A stretch of DNA of 64,000 nucleotides from Cladopsammia gracilis. Its lineage: Eukaryota; Cnidaria; Anthozoa; Scleractinia; Dendrophylliidae. Positions within the stretch are counted from its first letter, which is position 1. Each line of letters begins with the position of its first letter. The notes under the pieces are model-generated. The model was not told the DNA's origin and ran no database searches. It saw only the letters and a program-made list of their open reading frames with translations. A program made the position numbers and the translations under genes. Below are positions 1 through 11,280 of this stretch, piece by piece. The stretch spans positions 1,004,501 through 1,068,500 of the forward strand of contig JAJGOT010000207.1 in NCBI GenBank assembly GCA_022457155.1, given 5' to 3'.

Positions 1-1060
1 AGGGTGACTAAAATTCTGGATCCGCTCGGTTCGAAAATTTACCCCTTTCATGGCCGGAAGCTATGAAAGAAACCTGTTTTTACAACATATGACTATCTAT
101 AAGATAATGTGCTTGCAAACAGGCATGTTTTAATGGAATGGCTGTCGAGAGAACTTATAGCAACCCAGGAGTTTTGTCCAACGTGCAACCAAGCCATGAA
201 TTAAGTGGAATGTAACAACAGAAAAGATGGTTTTAAGTGGGAGTGCAGATGAACTGTCAACAGAAAGAGCCACTGAAAGGAAGTCAGCATTCATCAAAGC
301 AGTTGGTTCGAGAAAAGAAGTCAATAGAAGAAACCAGTTTGCGTATACGAATCTTTCAATTCTAGAAATGAATCTCCTGCTCCAGTTGATTTAGCTCTAT
401 GGTGTTTCACAGAGTATATTCTGTTACATTAAAAAAGCCAGTTTTTATTTTTGTAAGCAAACTATATAAACCCCATGCATACATTTATTATACATGTCAT
501 GCAATTGTTTGTAGCTTTTTAATCCCAAATGTATGGGTCAGATAGCAAACCAGTCAGTCAAATAAAACAATTATGCCATTTGCATTTTCCAGATGTAGGC
601 ATCAGAGATAATGTTATCCGCTTGCACGTTACTGTTGTAATACAAGTCATTACTTTTTCCCAATGGAGGCATAGTTAATGTTACTCACACGTTTTCATTC
701 CCATTTTAATTAAGACTGTTGTTGTGTACAGTATGTTTTAGTTAGGTTTAATATTGTAGCTGAAAAGCCTATATATAAGGAGCGACAATAAAGTATGTAT
801 GTATGTTTGATTTATAACGTTTTTCTGATGGAGGCATAGTTGTAACAATTGCAGAATACCTTGCAAATTAGATTCATGTTATGTATATGTGTTGGAACTC
901 TTTGAAGAACAAGGCATGAAACAATAGGAACTATTGTTATTCAATATGATGCAAATAAGTTGCGGGGTATTCTGCAGTTTAGCCGACAAGGAAATTATCA
1001 GGTTTTTATTTACACGATAAACCGACACTGGGTGTGGCCATTCACTTCTAAAACAGTCTT
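1..1060. other. No gene seen; LINE-like 3' tail
   Basis: No convincing coding region on either strand. At 785-806 the string ACAATAAAGTATGTATGTATG looks like the 3' end of a non-LTR element, and the same ending recurs near 41,768 before a longer (GTAT)n run. The rest is AT-rich unique-looking sequence. Confidence 0.4.
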
Positions 1061-1140
1061 ATTTGGTCTCGTTATTTTCGTCCTTCGTCAATAGTAATGC
1101 AGTCTCAAGTGGCATGCGCCGCTTAAATAATTTTTCTGCT

Positions 1141-1314
1141 CATCTTGGCCATAAAGAAATGAAGTGCAAGATGGGAAAAATATCATATCAGAACCTAAGG
1201 CCATCGCCTCTAAATTTAACAAGTTGCTGTTCATCTTGGCCATAAAGAAATGAAGTGCAAAATGGGAAAAATATATCGGAACCTAAGGCCATCGCCTCTA
1301 AATTTAACAAGTTC
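1141..1314 (+). repeat. Tandem duplication of about 91 bp inside a LINE remnant
   Basis: Two near-identical copies starting CATCTTGGCCATAAAG at 1141 and 1232. The second copy runs on into recognisable LINE coding sequence (AIASKFNKFF), so the duplication arose inside the element and helped break its frame. Confidence 0.8.
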
Positions 1315-3125
1315 TTTGCAACCACTGGATGTCGCATCACCAAAAATTGTGCTGTGTATCAAGGGATGCCTGGAAGAAATACGAATCTGTTATCCAACTG
1401 CATGATGGTAAAAATCTATGTGCACTTCAATGTGTCAGTTCTAAGGTTGTTTCAAAGATCTTGCATTCGTTGAAAGTCAACAAGGCAGCTGGACTGGACA
1501 AAATACCGGCAAGGTTATTGAGAGATGCTGAGGTGGAACGTGCTCCCTCAATAACATATCTCATTAATAAATCGATCACAGATGGAATTGTCCCAACCTT
1601 GTGGAAGGTTGCTCGTGTAACACCTTTGTATAAGGCTGAAGATAAACTTTTGGTGGAAAACTATAGGCCTATTTCTGTGTTGCCAGTACTAAGTAAAGTT
1701 TTGGAAAGAGTCGTACACACACAAACGAGTGCTTATTTGGATCACTTAGGATTGTTATACAAAGATCAGTATGGTTTTAGGCATGGTCGTAGTACAGTAC
1801 AAGCGGTGGGCCATTTGAATAATTCTGTGCTTGATGCCATGGACGGAGGTTAAGTCACTGGTATGCTATTTTTCGATATATCCAAGGCGTTCGACTCTAT
1901 AAACCATAGGATACTTCTGGAAAAACTAGAATCCATAGGATAATCAGCGAGAAGTCTGAGGTGGTTTAAATCGTATCTCTCAGACAGACGGCAATGCGTG
2001 TATGTAAATGGTGAAATGTCGGAGACTCACCCAGTTGACTTGGGTGTACCACAAGGGAGTATCCTAGGTCCACTTCTATTCAATGTGTACATTAACAGCT
2101 TGTGTACTGCTGTAATGAAGAGTGTAACAAGGAATGAATTGATGTTGTATGCAGATGACGCAGTTATTGTGGTTGCTGCATCGACACCCCAAGAACTTAA
2201 CGTTGCCCTTCGATATGACTTCAACCTAATCTCCAACTGGTATATCAACACCAAATTAACACTTAATGCAAAGAAGACTAAATTGATGCCATCAGGAAGC
2301 AAAACAATGTTGTCGCCATTTAATAACTTGCAGTTTTTTTTTTATTGATGAAGGGCAAATAAATCGTGTTACATCTATTAAGTATCTAGGGGTAGTACTG
2401 GATGAGAAATGGAATTGGAAGATGTATATCATTAGCCTCTTACAAAAACTAGGGCAGCGCCTTTCAGTGTTTAACCGAATTTATCATGTGCTCAATAAGA
2501 GAGGTCTCATGACATACTTTAATGGCCTTGTCCTACCACACCCGGATTATGCAGATGTTGTCTGGGGAGATCAGCCAGGTCTTTCTACACAGATGAAACA
2601 ATTGCATTCTTTCCAAAATCGCTTTGCAATGAAGATTGTAAAAGCAAAACTGACATCAGCTGAGGCCCTGACATTGTTGCGGTGGGCCCCATTGCACGCA
2701 AGGCATTTCGGTCATCCATGCATTGAAGGGAAAGATCACCGAACATTTCGAGGTGTTCAGTTTTACAATGAGCCAACATCATGGTTATAATACCTGAAAT
2801 GGTTACCTTCCCTAAAGTCAATAGGGCAAGAACGGAGTGGGGCACAAACAAAACATATAAATTAATTAACGATTGGGCCTTCCTGCCGAGTGTGCTCAAG
2901 AGACTGACGCCAAAAACGATTTTTAAACACAAACTGAAACAGTTTTCATTAAATCATTTTGAATTGTAATTTAGTATTTTAATCTTAGTTTTAGTTTTAA
3001 CCTTGTTTTGTCTTAGTGTTTAGCCGCATTTAGTTTGATGTATTTTTGACCTCCATTTAGAGGACCCTCTTAAACCACCTTTAGGTGATTGGAGGCCTCT
3101 TAAAATATTTTTATTATTATTATTA
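1290..3125 (+). pseudogene. Non-LTR (LINE, CR1/Jockey-like) reverse transcriptase remnant
   Basis: Reverse transcriptase of a LINE, which would copy element RNA at a nicked target. Pieces lie in order but in different frames: a linker with KAAGLDKIPARLL, then ENYRPISVLPVLSKVLERV and DQYGFRHGRST up to a stop near 1852; FFDISKAFDSINHRILLEKL after 1863; then PQGSILGPLLFNVYIN and the catalytic LMLYADDAVIV at about 2040-2170; then YLGVVLDEKW and the thumb/C-terminal part to 2969. At least four frame breaks or stops make it dead. The 3' end fades into a (TTA)n tail near 3110-3125, typical of a LINE terminus. Family assignment within LINEs is uncertain. Confidence 0.85.
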
Positions 3126-3129
3126 ATTG

Positions 3130-4325
3130 GCAGAGTTTGCCTTGTCGCAGCCCCAGGCTTGCTACACAGCATTCACATTTGGATTAAAACACCGCTGGAC
3201 ATACTTCCTGAGAACTCTGCCTGATATAGAAGATCTACTTGCACCTCTGGAGCGCTCAATAGCTCAATAACATCACAGGGCACAACTGTACACAAGCTGA
3301 ACGTGAGCTGCTGGTGCTGCCAGTGAGAATGGGAGGCATGGGTCTAACAAATCCGAGTCAAGTAGCAGCCTTAGAGTATGCAGCATCAACTAATATCTCT
3401 AGTCCACTAGCCCAACAAATAGAATCACAGATGCATGAGCCACCAGATGAAAATAAAATACACGCTGCACAACGTGAGATGCGCGAAATGAAGAATCAGG
3501 ATCTGAAGGATAAATTGGATGAGGTGAAAGGCTCGATCTCTGGAAAAACTTTGAGAGCTGTGGACCTTGCCACTCAGAAAGCTGCTTCCAGTTGGCTTAC
3601 CGTTTTGCCAATTAGAGATATGAACTTTGATCTAAACAAGAGTGAGTTTCGAGATGCTGTGAAACTTGGGTACGACTGGGAATTTCCTGATATGCCCTCT
3701 GTTTGTGTTTGCAGGGACATATTCAATGTGGATCACGCTATGATATGTAAACGGGAAGGATTTGTCATCCAACGCCACAATGAACTGAGGGATGTGGAGG
3801 CACAACTGCTTAGCATGGTGTGTAAAGGCGTTGAAGTTGAACCAGTGTTGCAAAACATCACAGGAGAAGAGTTGAATAGGGGAGCCAACACCGCCCCAGA
3901 TGTGCGGCTGGATATAGTTGCTAGGGGATTCTGGGAGAGGCAGAGGTCCACTTTTTTGGACGTGAGGGTATGTCACCCTAATGCGGACTCCTATAGAGAC
4001 AAGGATCCAGACCAGATATTCAGGCAACACGAAACTGAGAAGTGCCAGTACGCTAGCAGAGTGTTGAGCAAGCTACATTCACGCCATTAGTTTTCAGCAT
4101 GACAAGTGGAATGGCAGTGGAATGTAAACGATATCATAGTAGACTTGCTGGCTAGTTGCTATAAAGAAAGGTGAAAGCTATGCGACAACCATGTCATGGA
4201 TCAGGGCGAGTGTCCTTTGCACTGCTGAGATCAGCATTACTTTGTCTAAGAGATTCGCGAGTTTCTAGGAGAGTCAATTTAGAATTGGTTGATATTGATT
4301 ATTATTATTATCATTATTATTATGT
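3130..4325 (+). pseudogene. Second LINE-type ORF2 C-terminal remnant with ATT tail
   Basis: An open stretch of 258 codons (3314-4090) carries a Cys/His cluster ([20 protein letters not shown]) followed by HNELRD and [21 protein letters not shown] recognise this as the C-terminal part of a retroelement polyprotein common in marine invertebrates. Upstream 3130-3270 is the preceding segment ([17 protein letters not shown]) in another frame with stops. Downstream 4171-4275 (SFALLRSALLCLRDSR) is the very C-terminus, again frame-shifted. The copy ends in a (TTA)n microsatellite at about 4296-4323. It directly follows the first LINE tail, so it is either a nested insertion or a tandem remnant. Exact clade not determined. 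Confidence 0.65.
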
Positions 4326-4628
4326 AGAATGCAACTCCACTAGTAATCTTCAACAGGTTTATTCTCCCATTAGACGTTGAGAAATCTGTCCCATGAGAAA
4401 CAAAGTTTTGGTACTGAGAAAGCTCACTTAATCGCACTTAAGCTTAAGCGTCCATTGTTTCAAACTGTGATATTTGGTACAAAGATTCACAAATATGGAT
4501 TAGGATGAAATTGCATGTGCGATGACCATGTGCATATATACAGCTAGCTACAGCTAATGAACTTGATCGGCAAATGGCTTGCTCGCTTTTAAAACACCTT
4601 CACCAGTGATTGCTTCAAAGCCAAAAAC

Positions 4629-5535
4629 ATGTTAAAATTACTTCAAACAGCACGGCAGCACAAAAAGACTCGGGCCCAACTTAACTGCTGGTTGATTCCT
4701 ATACCATTCGATTACAAAACTCTTTCTAGAAGCTGTGGCAATGTTTGTCAAAAACAAGGCAGAGTCAGTTCTTGCCCTGGATACTTGGTGCTGTGTTTAC
4801 TAGCTTCTACTGCATTTGTGATTGCACAAAATAATGTTATCCAAACCAGAGGTGACAATGAAATGCACACCAATTTGTATTTCGTGTTCGTTGGACCACC
4901 CATTACTGGTAAATCCCCTACCTTAAAGTAAGGTAGAGTAAAGTAACCCTCGATCCAATGTTAAATGTCAAGCAAGAAAGAGATTTACCTAATTTCATTA
5001 TTGAAAATGCACCTCGTCAGCTCTCGTAAAAACAGTTGCAAACATACATGTAGGGCAAGGTTTTGTTATATCTCCGGAAATATGTGAATTATTGAACAAA
5101 GTGCTGAAATCTGATGAAGAAAATGCTAGAGGAGATGCACAGGCTTTTTGCCAGCTTTTTTTCGGGGAGTGATCTTCATATCACTATGCCACCGAACAAG
5201 TGAGACATCCCATCAAATGTGCCTTTCTCGATCATTGGCACCACACAAGTTCCATATGCTGCCAGATTGAAATGCATGATTTGCACCAAGAAAAGTCAAC
5301 GTACAACTTCAAAGAAGACGCCCTCCATCTATTGACAAAGATAAGTGATGACTTTACCACAGAGGTCAATCAAGCAATCGAAGACGGGGACGTCATTCCA
5401 AAGTCAATGAGAATCGATTTAATGCAACGTGTAGCAATTCTACCTGCTCATTTTCATATTCCAGATCCCACATCCATAGTGAAGATCCTTACAGCATTGT
5501 GTTTGGTGAGGAAGATCCACACGTTCTTTGCTTGA
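4629..5535 (+). pseudogene. P-loop ATPase remnant (DUF3987-like)
   Basis: The first open segment (4629-4931) ends with a Walker A-like motif, VFVGPPITGKSPTLK, preceded by a hydrophobic stretch (YLVLCLLASTAFVIAQNN). A second frame at about 5055-5165 reads GFVISPEICELLNKVL and a following FCQLFFGE. A third (5200-5535) continues with a helical C-terminal region. The order resembles DUF3987-type ATPases, often found in mobile elements or as primase/helicase partners, but that is a pattern judgement. At least two frame breaks make it a pseudogene. No partner gene is evident. Confidence 0.45.
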
Positions 5536-6100
5536 TTCAATCTACTGAAAATCTATTACAGGTGAGAGTGAGTACAGAGACCACAGTACTTAGTGACGAC
5601 AAATTGTCATCTGTGGGAAAATTTTTAAGTCTTAACCCAATTCAACGACTACAGTAAAAACCCGCAAGTAAAAACCTACATTTTTAGGAGTTAGCCTAAA
5701 CAGGTTCTTATATAAATGGTACTTAACAAAGTTTTAGGCTATTTAGGTTCTTAAAATAGGTTCTTATTCTTGGAGAAAAACACACCTGCATAACAAGTTG
5801 GTAATTGTCCTATATTTTAATTTTATTCACCACACCACCCCTACCCACCCCCCACCCCCCCACAAAAATGGAAATAATATAAATTTGTATATTTACATCT
5901 AATCATATGCTTTGCCTAGCTGTACTAAGCTTTAACTGTAACATTTAAAAAAAGAATATGAAAAACGGGTAAACAGAGCCCAAAATTTCTATAAATTTAT
6001 GGTCCTTCTTTCAACTTGATCCAGTTTAGTTCAAAGCCAAAACATGGTATAATATCAACTGTAAAACTGTCAAAATGTATAGTTCTCAAGTCCTTGAGGC
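5536..6100. other. No gene seen; C-rich tract
   Basis: AT-rich non-coding DNA with a C-rich tract at about 5829-5865. The string CAGTAAAAACCCGCAAGT at 5652 resembles a pogo/Tigger terminal repeat after a TA dinucleotide, but I could not find its partner end. Confidence 0.4.
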
Positions 6101-6109
6101 TTAATCATG

Positions 6110-7475
6110 TCATCATCACTTCAATCAATAGTGATTAAGCATCCTGTTTTCTGAAAAAGTCTCTTGATAAAATCTCTGTCCTTCACCAGTACCCTCCATG
6201 CTGCACCTGCCCACTTTGTCATGAGGATTCTCCTCTGTCGTGCAGTTATTTTGTCGTGCCACAGTTCTTAATTGTCCTTCTCTTCAAGCCACTTGTCCAT
6301 CTCCCGTCCAATTTTGGTTTTTAGCATTTTACCAAACCCTGCATCAATGGGTTGTATCTTGTCAGTGTGGTTTTCAGGCAAAAGATATACAATAGTGTCG
6401 AGTTCATGTCTGCAAGTATCATGGAACTTCTTATCTTGTTCGAATGTTACATTGTCAGCAAAGATAACTTTCTCTTCTGGTGAGTTGCCAATGCCTGCAG
6501 CACGTGTTTTGGTTACCCATTGCATATTAATATCACTGTCCATCCAGGCACAGCTTTGAAAGTAAACGTCAACCTCCTCATCATATTGAGCTTTCTCTTC
6601 TGTAGTAACATTTCCTTTTCCCCGAAATACAATACCCGGCTTGACGTTTTGTTGACCCTCTGCCGAATGCACAGCTGCAAAGTAGCTTGCCCCTTGTCCA
6701 GGCCACTTGAGGGTTGTGAAACCCACACTTGCGCACTCCCTTTCATTTCATAGGTTTTATCTTGATCAATCACAAAAGGAAGGGGCACTTGATCGACATT
6801 GTACCTGTTTTGGGGTAGCCAACGCCCATATTTACCATCCAGCTTAGCATTATGTCGCCGTCTTGTTGTTTTGAGGGATGTTCTAAGATTTCTGTGGAAA
6901 CGCTGAATTGTCTCCTTACCATCACTGGCTGCAGACTTTTTCTTGTTCGATCGTCTCCGGAAAGCAATGTTATGGCGCTTTTTGAACCTCTGAAACCAGT
7001 TGTCACTAGCTTTGAATTTCTGAGCTGCCTCTTTTCCATAACATGCCTCAACCTTTTCCTTCATTTTCTTTTTCAACCACAATTTTGAGATCTTGCATCC
7101 TTTTGCTCTTCGGAGTTTAAACTCCACAACAACACGCTCAGCCGCAAGTGGAAACTTCTCGGCTTTTACTTTTCCACACACAAGTTGTCTTCTTTGCCGT
7201 GTAGGTCTTGCTGCGCCTTTGTTCTTCTTTGTCTTGTTGAGAGCTAGCTGACTTCAAAGTTTTACCCGGTCCTTGTTCCATTTAACTACCAATGATTTGC
7301 TGACCCCTCTTCTTTCTGCAACCTTTTCCCAGAGCTTTTTTGTCCTAAGCTCTTTCATAGTATCTAGAAGATCCAGAGTTTGTATCTTGAAATCTATGGT
7401 GTAAGATTTCCTCTGATTCGCTCCTTGACGATTGTTGGTCTTGATTCCAGATTCACGGTCCTCTATCTCGGTCAA
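6110..7475 (-). pseudogene. pogo/Tigger-like (Tc1/mariner superfamily) transposase remnant
   Basis: Read on the reverse strand. An N-terminal helix-turn-helix (7475-7254, containing KVAERRGVSKSLVVKWNKDR) is followed by a CENP-B/Tc5-type DNA-binding domain (about 7150-6890, with FKASDNWFQRFKKRHNIAFRR) and then the DDE domain (RYNVDQVPLPF near 6800, FADNVTFEQ and the late HTDKIQPIDAGFG near 6350-6310). The C-terminal tail continues in the same sense to about 6110 (ITARQRRILMTKWAGAAW) after a stop at 6270. Frame changes near 7220 and 6720 break it. The enzyme would have cut and pasted its own element into TA sites. Flanking inverted repeats were not confirmed. Confidence 0.8.
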
Positions 7476-7479
7476 ATCG

Positions 7480-8640
7480 CATGTGGTTTCTACAGTTTTG
7501 TCGTCAACAAGTAGCTTTTAGTTTCTAGACATAGTATCATAAGAATGTTTTCATTTTAGATTTAAAGCAGTTTTCAGACATAATATCACTACATGATTTA
7601 ATTTTTATTCAGCTCCTTTATTAGGCTTTCTTCGTATTATCTTTATTGTAATTCGCCTTTAATCATCTTTTTAAATAAAATTCATAAATTATTTTTGTGG
7701 AGTACCTGTAAACTAGCCTATAGCTAAGAGTATTTTCCACGTTATTGAATATTTTTATCTGGTTAATTTTGGGCGAGAATTTTTTTGAAGTCTTGGTGAT
7801 TATTTTTTACATTTTAAGTTCAGAAGAGATACCGATTTGGTACTTGTGGTAAATAAATTTACATTTTTTATTATTTTCTCTTGTTAGGTATCTTAATGCA
7901 TGGATGGTGTACTCATGCAAGTTTAATTATCTCCTTTAAAGATTTGTAAATATGTAAAAAAATACTGACAATTAATAAGGTAAAAGCCAACATTTTTTTT
8001 TAAATCAGTTGGACACATAAAAGGCTTACCTTGACGAAAGAAAAAGAACTTCATTTGCAATAAAGTGTCAATCTCACCCCGCTACAGTTTTTCTCAATCT
8101 ACCAACATTAACCAACAATCTATCCTGTAATCAGATGAAGGACTTGCATCTTCTTCTGTTATATGCAAAACAGTACCACTATGCACTATGCTGCCAAAGT
8201 GGTTACATATGAATTTATATCCAAGCTCATTATTCAGCTTAAAATAGACTTTTAGCTTGACGTGGTCATGTTCCCCTCATCCTAGTTTTATATACTTTGT
8301 AGTTCAAACAATATCAGGATTATGTATATTTCAAGATAATTACCTGCTGCTGTTAGTAATACCCTCTCTCTCTGTGCACATTATGTAATGATTTCTCTTT
8401 TCCTTTTGTTTCATTGTCACTTTTTAATTTTATATATATATATATACGTATTTTTTTGTAACTTGGTTCTTTTAATCAATAAAATGTATAAATTAAAAAA
8501 AAAAGAAAAAAGAAAACCGGCAAAACATTTTTTCACCTCAGTAAACATGTCATTTTACAACAAAGGGTAAGAATTTGTGCAAGCTTAGCAAGGCTGTACT
8601 TTTATTCTAGCTGGCAGGAAATTTTTTTGCGCTTTTTGAA
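7480..8640. other. No gene seen; AT-rich DNA
   Basis: Very AT-rich sequence with a short (AT)n run near 8430-8446 and an A-rich stretch at 8493-8515. Nothing supports a gene. Confidence 0.5.
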
Positions 8641-8886
8641 TGCAAAGGGAAGACCCCAAAAGACGAGCTCAGATGTTGAAGACAGAGATAAACACAGTGA
8701 TCAAAAGAGAGACATCATGGAGTGCAGAGTACATTATGCTATTAATATGACTGATATCCAACAAAAACTGTGCCAGTAAATTATCTTGAGGCAACACTGT
8801 CAGAAATCAACATTAGAGACTACTTCCTGTAGAAGTCTTTGTTGTTATCAAGAACTAACTCTGACAAAAACCTTTTTTTTTTTCAG

Positions 8887-8943
8887 ATAATGAATACAAC
8901 AGTGATCGCAAGCACGACTATCCAGTGCACTCTTCATATATTG
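8887..8943 (+). CDS. Candidate micro-exon 1 (57 nt)
   Basis: Bounded by a T-rich tract plus CAG acceptor ending at 8886 and a GTAAAC donor at 8944. The 57 nt are a whole number of codons, so the exon can be duplicated or skipped without a frame change. Read with two leading bases it gives NEYNSDRKHDYPVHSSYI. No known domain recognised. Confidence 0.45.
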
Positions 8944-9184
8944 GTAAACAAATCATTGCTTAATCTGTGCATTATAATTATTATTAATATGACTGATATC
9001 CAACACAAATTGTGTGAGTAAATAAAATGAATATCGACTGCACAGACTTTAAAAAGATATCACTTTAATGTTGAAGCAACCTTTTGTCTGAAATCAACAT
9101 TAGAGACTACTTCCTGTACAAATCAACATTACCACGTCCTTGTTGTTATCAACAACTAACTCTTTGACAAACTTTTTTTTTCAG

Positions 9185-9238
9185 ATGAAGACAACAATGA
9201 TCGCGAGCACAATTATCCAGTGCAGTCTTCGTACGTTG
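9185..9238 (+). CDS. Candidate micro-exon 2 (54 nt)
   Basis: Second copy of the duplicated exon, bounded by TTTTTTTTCAG and a GTAAAA donor at 9239. It is 54 nt, again a multiple of three, and gives EDNNDREHNYPVQSSYV. Protein-level similarity to the other copies is retained despite base changes, which suggests it was translated. Confidence 0.45.
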
Positions 9239-9457
9239 GTAAAAATCATTGCTCCTGATTTGCAATATGAATGATATCTGATATCCAACAAAAACGTTTC
9301 TGGTCAGTAAATAAAATGAATGACTGCACTGACTATAAAAAGGTAACTATTACTTTTATCTTGAGGCAACACTGTCAGAAATCAACATTAGAGACAACTT
9401 CATATACAAATCAACACTACTATGTTTTTGTTGTTATTAACAAAAGTTTTTTTTCAG

Positions 9458-9540
9458 ATGAAAACAACAGTGATCGCAAGCATGATTATCCAGTGCACAC
9501 GCCACAATTAACTTTAGTTATTTGCGGGTTGCTAATATAA
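9458..9540 (+). CDS. Candidate terminal exon 3 with stop
   Basis: Third copy of the duplicated exon after TTTTTTTTCAG at 9457. It begins ENNSDRKHDYPVH, then diverges into a hydrophobic tail and stops at 9538-9540. No donor is needed, and an AATAAA polyadenylation signal lies about 20 nt downstream. This is probably the 3' terminal exon. The upstream exons of the gene are not identified. Confidence 0.45.
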
Positions 9541-9559
9541 TTTGATTTTATGATTTGTA

Positions 9560-9565
9560 AATAAA
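9560..9565 (+). promoter_or_regulatory. Possible polyadenylation signal AATAAA
   Basis: Canonical hexamer about 20 nt after the stop of the last duplicated exon. Confidence 0.4.
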
Positions 9566-9599
9566 TCGTTGTTGTCGTTAAACAAATCATTGCTTAATT

Positions 9600-10854
9600 T
9601 GTACATTATATTATTAGTGGTGGGCCAATGATCGATTATAATCGAAAGTTGATGGAAAAGTTCAAGCGACGTGACAATCAATTATGCTTTTTTCATAATC
9701 GATTGTTGCGGAAAAATTACGTACGTTTAAGGAAGGATGGGTTTGTACTACTACCTCACATCGTGGGGAAGTGCCATTGAGGAAGTGGTAAACCACACAT
9801 GTTATTCGATCAGAAATGTGCGTGTAAAGGTGTTAACATCCATGAAATATCTGACAACCACCCCCACAATGACGTTTACTGTTATTACTGAGACGTTTGA
9901 GCCCCTCCTTTTGTGTGGTAACCACTTTCGGATAGAACGTTCTCCTGACAGATAGCTACAAGACTTGGTTATCCTGTGTTAAATGCGAAAACAAGTTACT
10001 GAAGTTACCTCAAGCACCAAGAGTCTCATCAAATGCAGCAATTGTAGTACAGCCTGTTACCTCCTGTAACTTGAAAGGTTACGTTCATATACAGGTGCAC
10101 ATGACTAGAAGCACTCCGATCTGTTACACATATCTAGAAGACATCAGCACCGACGATTGCTCCTTGGAATGCACGCGATGTGCCATGGTGGGGCAACATA
10201 TGGTGTTATTTACTATACCTTCCAATGTCTGCGGCATCTCACCAGTACTATACCAGAAAATATGAGGGTTTCTTTCAAGCATTGCTCATACATCCTTCCT
10301 ATTGTTTCTTCAGCCGTGAAAATTGGTAAAAAGTCTATTTACTAGACAGGACCTTGATGTATCTACGGACGCTAAAATGATGAGCAAACCAAAAATTTAT
10401 TGTATGAGTGGTAAGGGGAAAAAGGTGGTAGAAACATCTCCATAGCATCATCATTCAGAAAGTCACTTGTTAGGACGAGCAGAAACGTAAAATTACGCTT
10501 TTCACGCCTTTCATGAATTGTTTTGGATTACATCACTGCATAGATTTTGACGCCATTCGTTGTATCTGAATTTTTGAAATGTCATGCTTGTTTGCATCTT
10601 TCTAAATTCGGATTACAGCGTGGTATTATGTCTTGACACCCAAGGTTCAATGGCAGCATTCGCCTTTTGATCTTTTGTTACATCATAATTTTCTTCACAG
10701 GGGAAAATACAAGTTTTTACACAACTCTGAGATTTAATAAATGCTGTTTTATGAGAATCATTCACATTTGTGAACTTGCTGTTTCAAGATGACAGACGAA
10801 GATAACATCTTTTTAAGAGCTGCCTGAAAGGGTGAAATAACTCAGCGTCCTCTA
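9600..10854. other. No gene supported
   Basis: Short open frames occur but show no motif, no splice support and no codon pattern. At 9633-9710 a pair of CGATTATAATCG and ATAATCGATT strings forms a small inverted repeat, possibly a MITE fragment. Confidence 0.4.
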
Positions 10855-11075
10855 GCTCTTCAAAGAAAAAAGAAATCACCTACCGTTACTCCCAGATGGA
10901 AGACCTGTTGCTTATGCAAGCAGTTGAGAAGTGTGGCAGAGAGTGGCAAAGCATCGCGAATTTTATGAAAAAACATGCAGAAGTGCTGGCAGAAAATAGC
11001 GAAATCTATTCAAAACCTGATCCAAATGACAAAATGGACCACAAGAATTTTAGAGGACCACGAGACAACAGTGAA
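10855..11075 (+). CDS. SANT/Myb-like gene, first recognised exon
   Basis: After a CTCTAG acceptor the frame reads SSKKKEITYRYSQMEDLLLM followed by QAVEKCGREWQSIANFM, the spacing of a Myb/SANT helix bundle (ED..L..AV...G..W..IA), then a polar linker. A GTAGTG donor at 11,076 ends the exon in phase 0. That matches the next exon, which begins in phase 0 after the TTAG acceptor at 11,171-11,174. SANT-like domains bind DNA or histone tails. The gene may be a host gene or a transposon-borne factor; no specific family was recognised. Confidence 0.5.
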
Positions 11076-11174
11076 GTAGTGTTTCTTTTCCGTCTGTTGG
11101 TTTTTCTTCTAAATATCTCTTAGGTCGATAATTATAAATATAAATTAAATCATGGTTTACTTTCTTACTGTTAG

Positions 11175-11280
11175 CACAAGCAAACAAGCTTTCAACAAGG
11201 AATACAGCAGTGGAAACAATGGAGTATGGCCAAAATGCAGTACCTTGAACAACTCAAGTCACACATAGGGTGTAGACCTG
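11175..11280 (+). pseudogene. SANT-like gene, exon 2 left part (interrupted)
   Basis: Begins CAC AAG CAA after TTAG and encodes a Gln/Trp-rich helix (FQQGIQQWKQWSMAKMQYLE) ending at CGCRP-like residues exactly at the CTG target duplication of the inserted element. Coding resumes in register at 13,402. The exon is therefore split by the insertion and cannot be translated through unless the element is spliced out. Confidence 0.55.

Larger units (their letters stand above)
8690..9540 (+). repeat. Tandem exon-plus-intron duplication, three copies
   Basis: Three successive units (spacings about 298 and 273 bp) share the order ATATCCAACA..., a TGAGGCAACACTGTCAGAAA-like stretch, GAAATCAACATTAGAGAC, a polypyrimidine tract ending TTTTTCAG, and then a short exon. 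Both the intron-like and exon-like parts are duplicated. A more diverged unit may precede them at about 8620-8700. Confidence 0.75.

Noticed and set aside
5652..5676. Terminal inverted repeat of the pogo element
   Set aside because: The left string fits, but no matching right end was found within 4 kb beyond the transposase.
9737..10345. Three short plus-strand ORFs
   Set aside because: No motifs, splice sites or similarity between them; length expected by chance.
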